From contig NZ_JAACYW010000009.1 in the NCBI RefSeq assembly GCF_015356825.1, positions 1 through 64,000 on the forward strand: a DNA stretch of 64,000 nucleotides, in the 5' to 3' direction. Below are positions 62,613 through 64,000 of the stretch, one piece after another. Both the position numbers and the translations under genes were made by a program. The notes beneath the pieces were generated by a model. The model was not told the origin of the DNA. It ran no database searches and saw only the letters and a list, made by a program, of their open reading frames with translations. How positions within the stretch are numbered: position 1 is the first letter of the stretch; each line of letters begins with the position of its first letter. The stretch comes from Catenulispora rubra. Lineage in GTDB: Bacteria > Actinomycetota > Actinomycetes > Streptomycetales > Catenulisporaceae.

Positions 62613-63599
62613 TCAGTCCTTGGACTTCCAGGCCTGTTCCGCCCCGACGGCGGCTCCGAGCAGCGGCGCTTGGAGCGGCATGAGCGCACGTACCACGCCA
62701 AGCCGCCAGGCCACCGCCGGTTCTGCCAGGGCGATTCCTGCTTGCAGTGGTCTGGCGAGCAGGTCCCAGGAGCCGATGAGCGAACCGCCCACGACCAGGA
62801 CGGTGGCCTGGAACCGGGCGAGCCAGGGTGCGACCGCGAGTCCCAGAGCAGTCATGGCGTGGTCGAGGACCTGCTGGGCGGCGGCGTCCGCGGCGCGGGC
62901 CCGCTCGGCGATCTCCTTGACATCCGGACCCTTGACATCCAGATCCTTGACATCCGGCTGCGACGGTCCACCTGGGGATCCGGTGACGTCGGCGTAGGCG
63001 GCGCGTATGGCGCGCCGCGAGACGGTGTCCTCCAGCGGCCGTCCGTCGTGGGTCAGCAGATCCATCCGTCCCTGCGGTGGCACGTCCGGGCCGTCCGCGA
63101 CCACCTTGCCGCCGGCCAGGAAACACGAACCGACGCCGCTGCCCAGAGTGATCCCCACTGCGCGTTCGTGCCGCAGCGCCGCTCCTGCGGTGTACTCCCC
63201 GAGCAGGAAAGCGTCGGCGTCGTTGACGAACGTCACCGACGCAGGCTCGGGCAGCGCCGACGTCAACGCCGCACGCAGGTCGAAACCGTGGAGTGCCTCG
63301 AACTTGCCGACCCCGTGGAACAGCGCGATGCCCGCCTCGTAGTCGAAGGGCCCGGGGACGGCGACCGCCCAGTGCCGGCCGGGTCCCGCACCCGTCGCAA
63401 GCGCGGCGGCGACGACGGCATCGACGATGTCGTCTGCGGAGCCATCCGGGGACAGAGGCCGGCGCCATCCTTCGGCAATGCGCACCTGGCGTTCGGCGAG
63501 GTCGACCAGACCTGCGGTGACGTGTGTGCCGCCGATGTCGAGGGCCGGAATCCACGCGCTACCGGCTCCGGCCGACCCGGCGGCGCGGGTGCAGATCAT
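62613..63599 (-). CDS. ROK family sugar kinase
   Basis: 328 residues. ALDIGGTHVTAGLVD phosphate loop, catalytic Asp in TFVNDADAFLLGE, VGITLGSGVGSCFLAGG, and late VVGGSLIGSWDLL fit ROK kinases; the Cys-rich zinc motif of many ROK proteins is absent. A linker of DVKDLDVKGPDVKEI comes from 15-nt DNA repeats (62912-62960). It overlaps the upstream isomerase-like gene by 4 bp, so the pair likely phosphorylates and isomerises a hexose. Confidence 0.8.
   Translation of the reverse strand: MICTRAAGSAGAGSAWIPALDIGGTHVTAGLVDLAERQVRIAEGWRRPLSPDGSADDIVDAVVAAALATGAGPGRHWAVAVPGPFDYEAGIALFHGVGKFEALHGFDLRAALTSALPEPASVTFVNDADAFLLGEYTAGAALRHERAVGITLGSGVGSCFLAGGKVVADGPDVPPQGRMDLLTHDGRPLEDTVSRRAIRAAYADVTGSPGGPSQPDVKDLDVKGPDVKEIAERARAADAAAQQVLDHAMTALGLAVAPWLARFQATVLVVGGSLIGSWDLLARPLQAGIALAEPAVAWRLGVVRALMPLQAPLLGAAVGAEQAWKSKD
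62912..62960 (-). repeat. 15-nt repeats in ROK kinase gene
   Basis: ccttgacatccgga-type units occur three times, coding the repeated DVK linker. Confidence 0.8.
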
Positions 63600-64000
63600 C
63601 GCACCAGCGCCTTCACGATGCGCACCGCCGACGGCCCCAGACGGCGCAGCGTGTACGGGCCCACGGCGGCCGGGATGGTCAAAGTCTCCGCGTAGGCCAG
63701 GTCGTGGCGGTGGCCGTCAGCGGTCTGCACCACCACGCCGTCACCCTCCACCACATTGATCACATGGAAGCGGCCTGCGGTGTCGTCGCCCACCTCCTCG
63801 TCGGACTCCAGAACGGTACGCCGGACGTCGAAGAACATTTCCGGCAGGCTGCCGATGACCTCCTCGCGCCAATCCGTCCCCTGACGCAGGGTCCGTGGCT
63901 GCTGGACCAGGTCCCGGGCGACCTGGTCCCCCGTGCGGCCGGTGTCCAGGTTGTTGAACGCGTGCTCGACGTGCACCGGCCGCTGGCTGCCGTCCCGGCC
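63596..64000 (-). CDS. C-terminal part of mannose-6-phosphate isomerase-like cupin protein (partial)
   Basis: 135 residues up to the window edge, where the frame is still open. FFDVRRTVLESDEEV, GRFHVINVVEGDGVVVQTADG and LTIPAAVGPYTLRRLG are the C-terminal cupin of class I mannose-6-phosphate isomerase-like proteins; the active-site half lies outside. Its stop overlaps the ROK kinase start by 4 bp. Confidence 0.6.
   Translation of the reverse strand, partial: GRDGSQRPVHVEHAFNNLDTGRTGDQVARDLVQQPRTLRQGTDWREEVIGSLPEMFFDVRRTVLESDEEVGDDTAGRFHVINVVEGDGVVVQTADGHRHDLAYAETLTIPAAVGPYTLRRLGPSAVRIVKALVR

Overview
This is a 64 kb window of very high-GC DNA (GC-rich third codon positions, many GTG starts, GGAGG-type ribosome sites, 4-bp ATGA/GTGA gene overlaps). 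The gene content (ECF sigma factor with NTF2-like tail, NarL-type two-component pair, DUF3068, DUF4132, CUT1 sugar importer without its own ATPase, many secreted Ala-signal proteins) points to a filamentous actinobacterium of the Streptomyces/Catenulispora kind. The genus is inference. I see no rRNA, tRNA, CRISPR array, transposase or phage gene.

Left part (1-24 kb). An epimerase-like gene tail and a decayed SARP-type regulator are followed by a DUF4132 protein, an AIM24 protein, a MarR/glyoxalase divergent pair with a clear shared operator, and a histidine kinase/response regulator pair. Next come a three-gene operon of secreted CHAP/NlpC-like proteins and a divergent small secreted protein. 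A secreted M4 metallopeptidase faces a lipoprotein that looks like the M4 inhibitor emfourin. DUF3068, an ECF sigma factor, a secreted S53 peptidase, an alpha/beta hydrolase and an MFS exporter with its TetR regulator follow.

Middle part (24-44 kb). This holds a large secreted protein of unknown function, an NhaA-DsbA fusion, and a deletion scar joining two 5'-truncated genes (ArsR regulator and secreted-type hydrolase). A sugar locus comes next: a cytoplasmic GH36 alpha-galactosidase diverges from a LacI regulator, followed by binding protein, two permeases and a secreted GH39-like glycosidase with CBM35-like modules. Two near-palindromic 14-bp operators sit at the LacI start. An AraC/sterol-desaturase divergent pair, a polytopic membrane protein and a stretch of decayed genes complete this part.

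Right part (44.1-61.3 kb). Fourteen genes on one strand, almost all overlapping, form one operon: a complete KS, a fused family I CoA-transferase, two KAS III enzymes, five SDR domains in four genes, two adjacent KS homologues that keep Cys but lack the first catalytic His, a CocE/NonD hydrolase, an acyl-CoA synthetase, a crotonase without the usual catalytic Glu, and an amidohydrolase. There is no acyl carrier protein, cyclase or PKS module. I read this as an unassigned C-C bond-forming pathway that may work on CoA thioesters; it is the best candidate here for an undescribed system. A NarL-type regulator lies downstream, followed by a ROK kinase and the end of a mannose-6-phosphate-isomerase-like gene on the other strand.

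A theme across the window is short in-frame tandem repeats (9-, 12- or 15-nt units) in linkers of otherwise ordinary enzymes. Several gene remnants also occur (SARP, ArsR, sigma-like, two small frameshifted or 5'-less genes).
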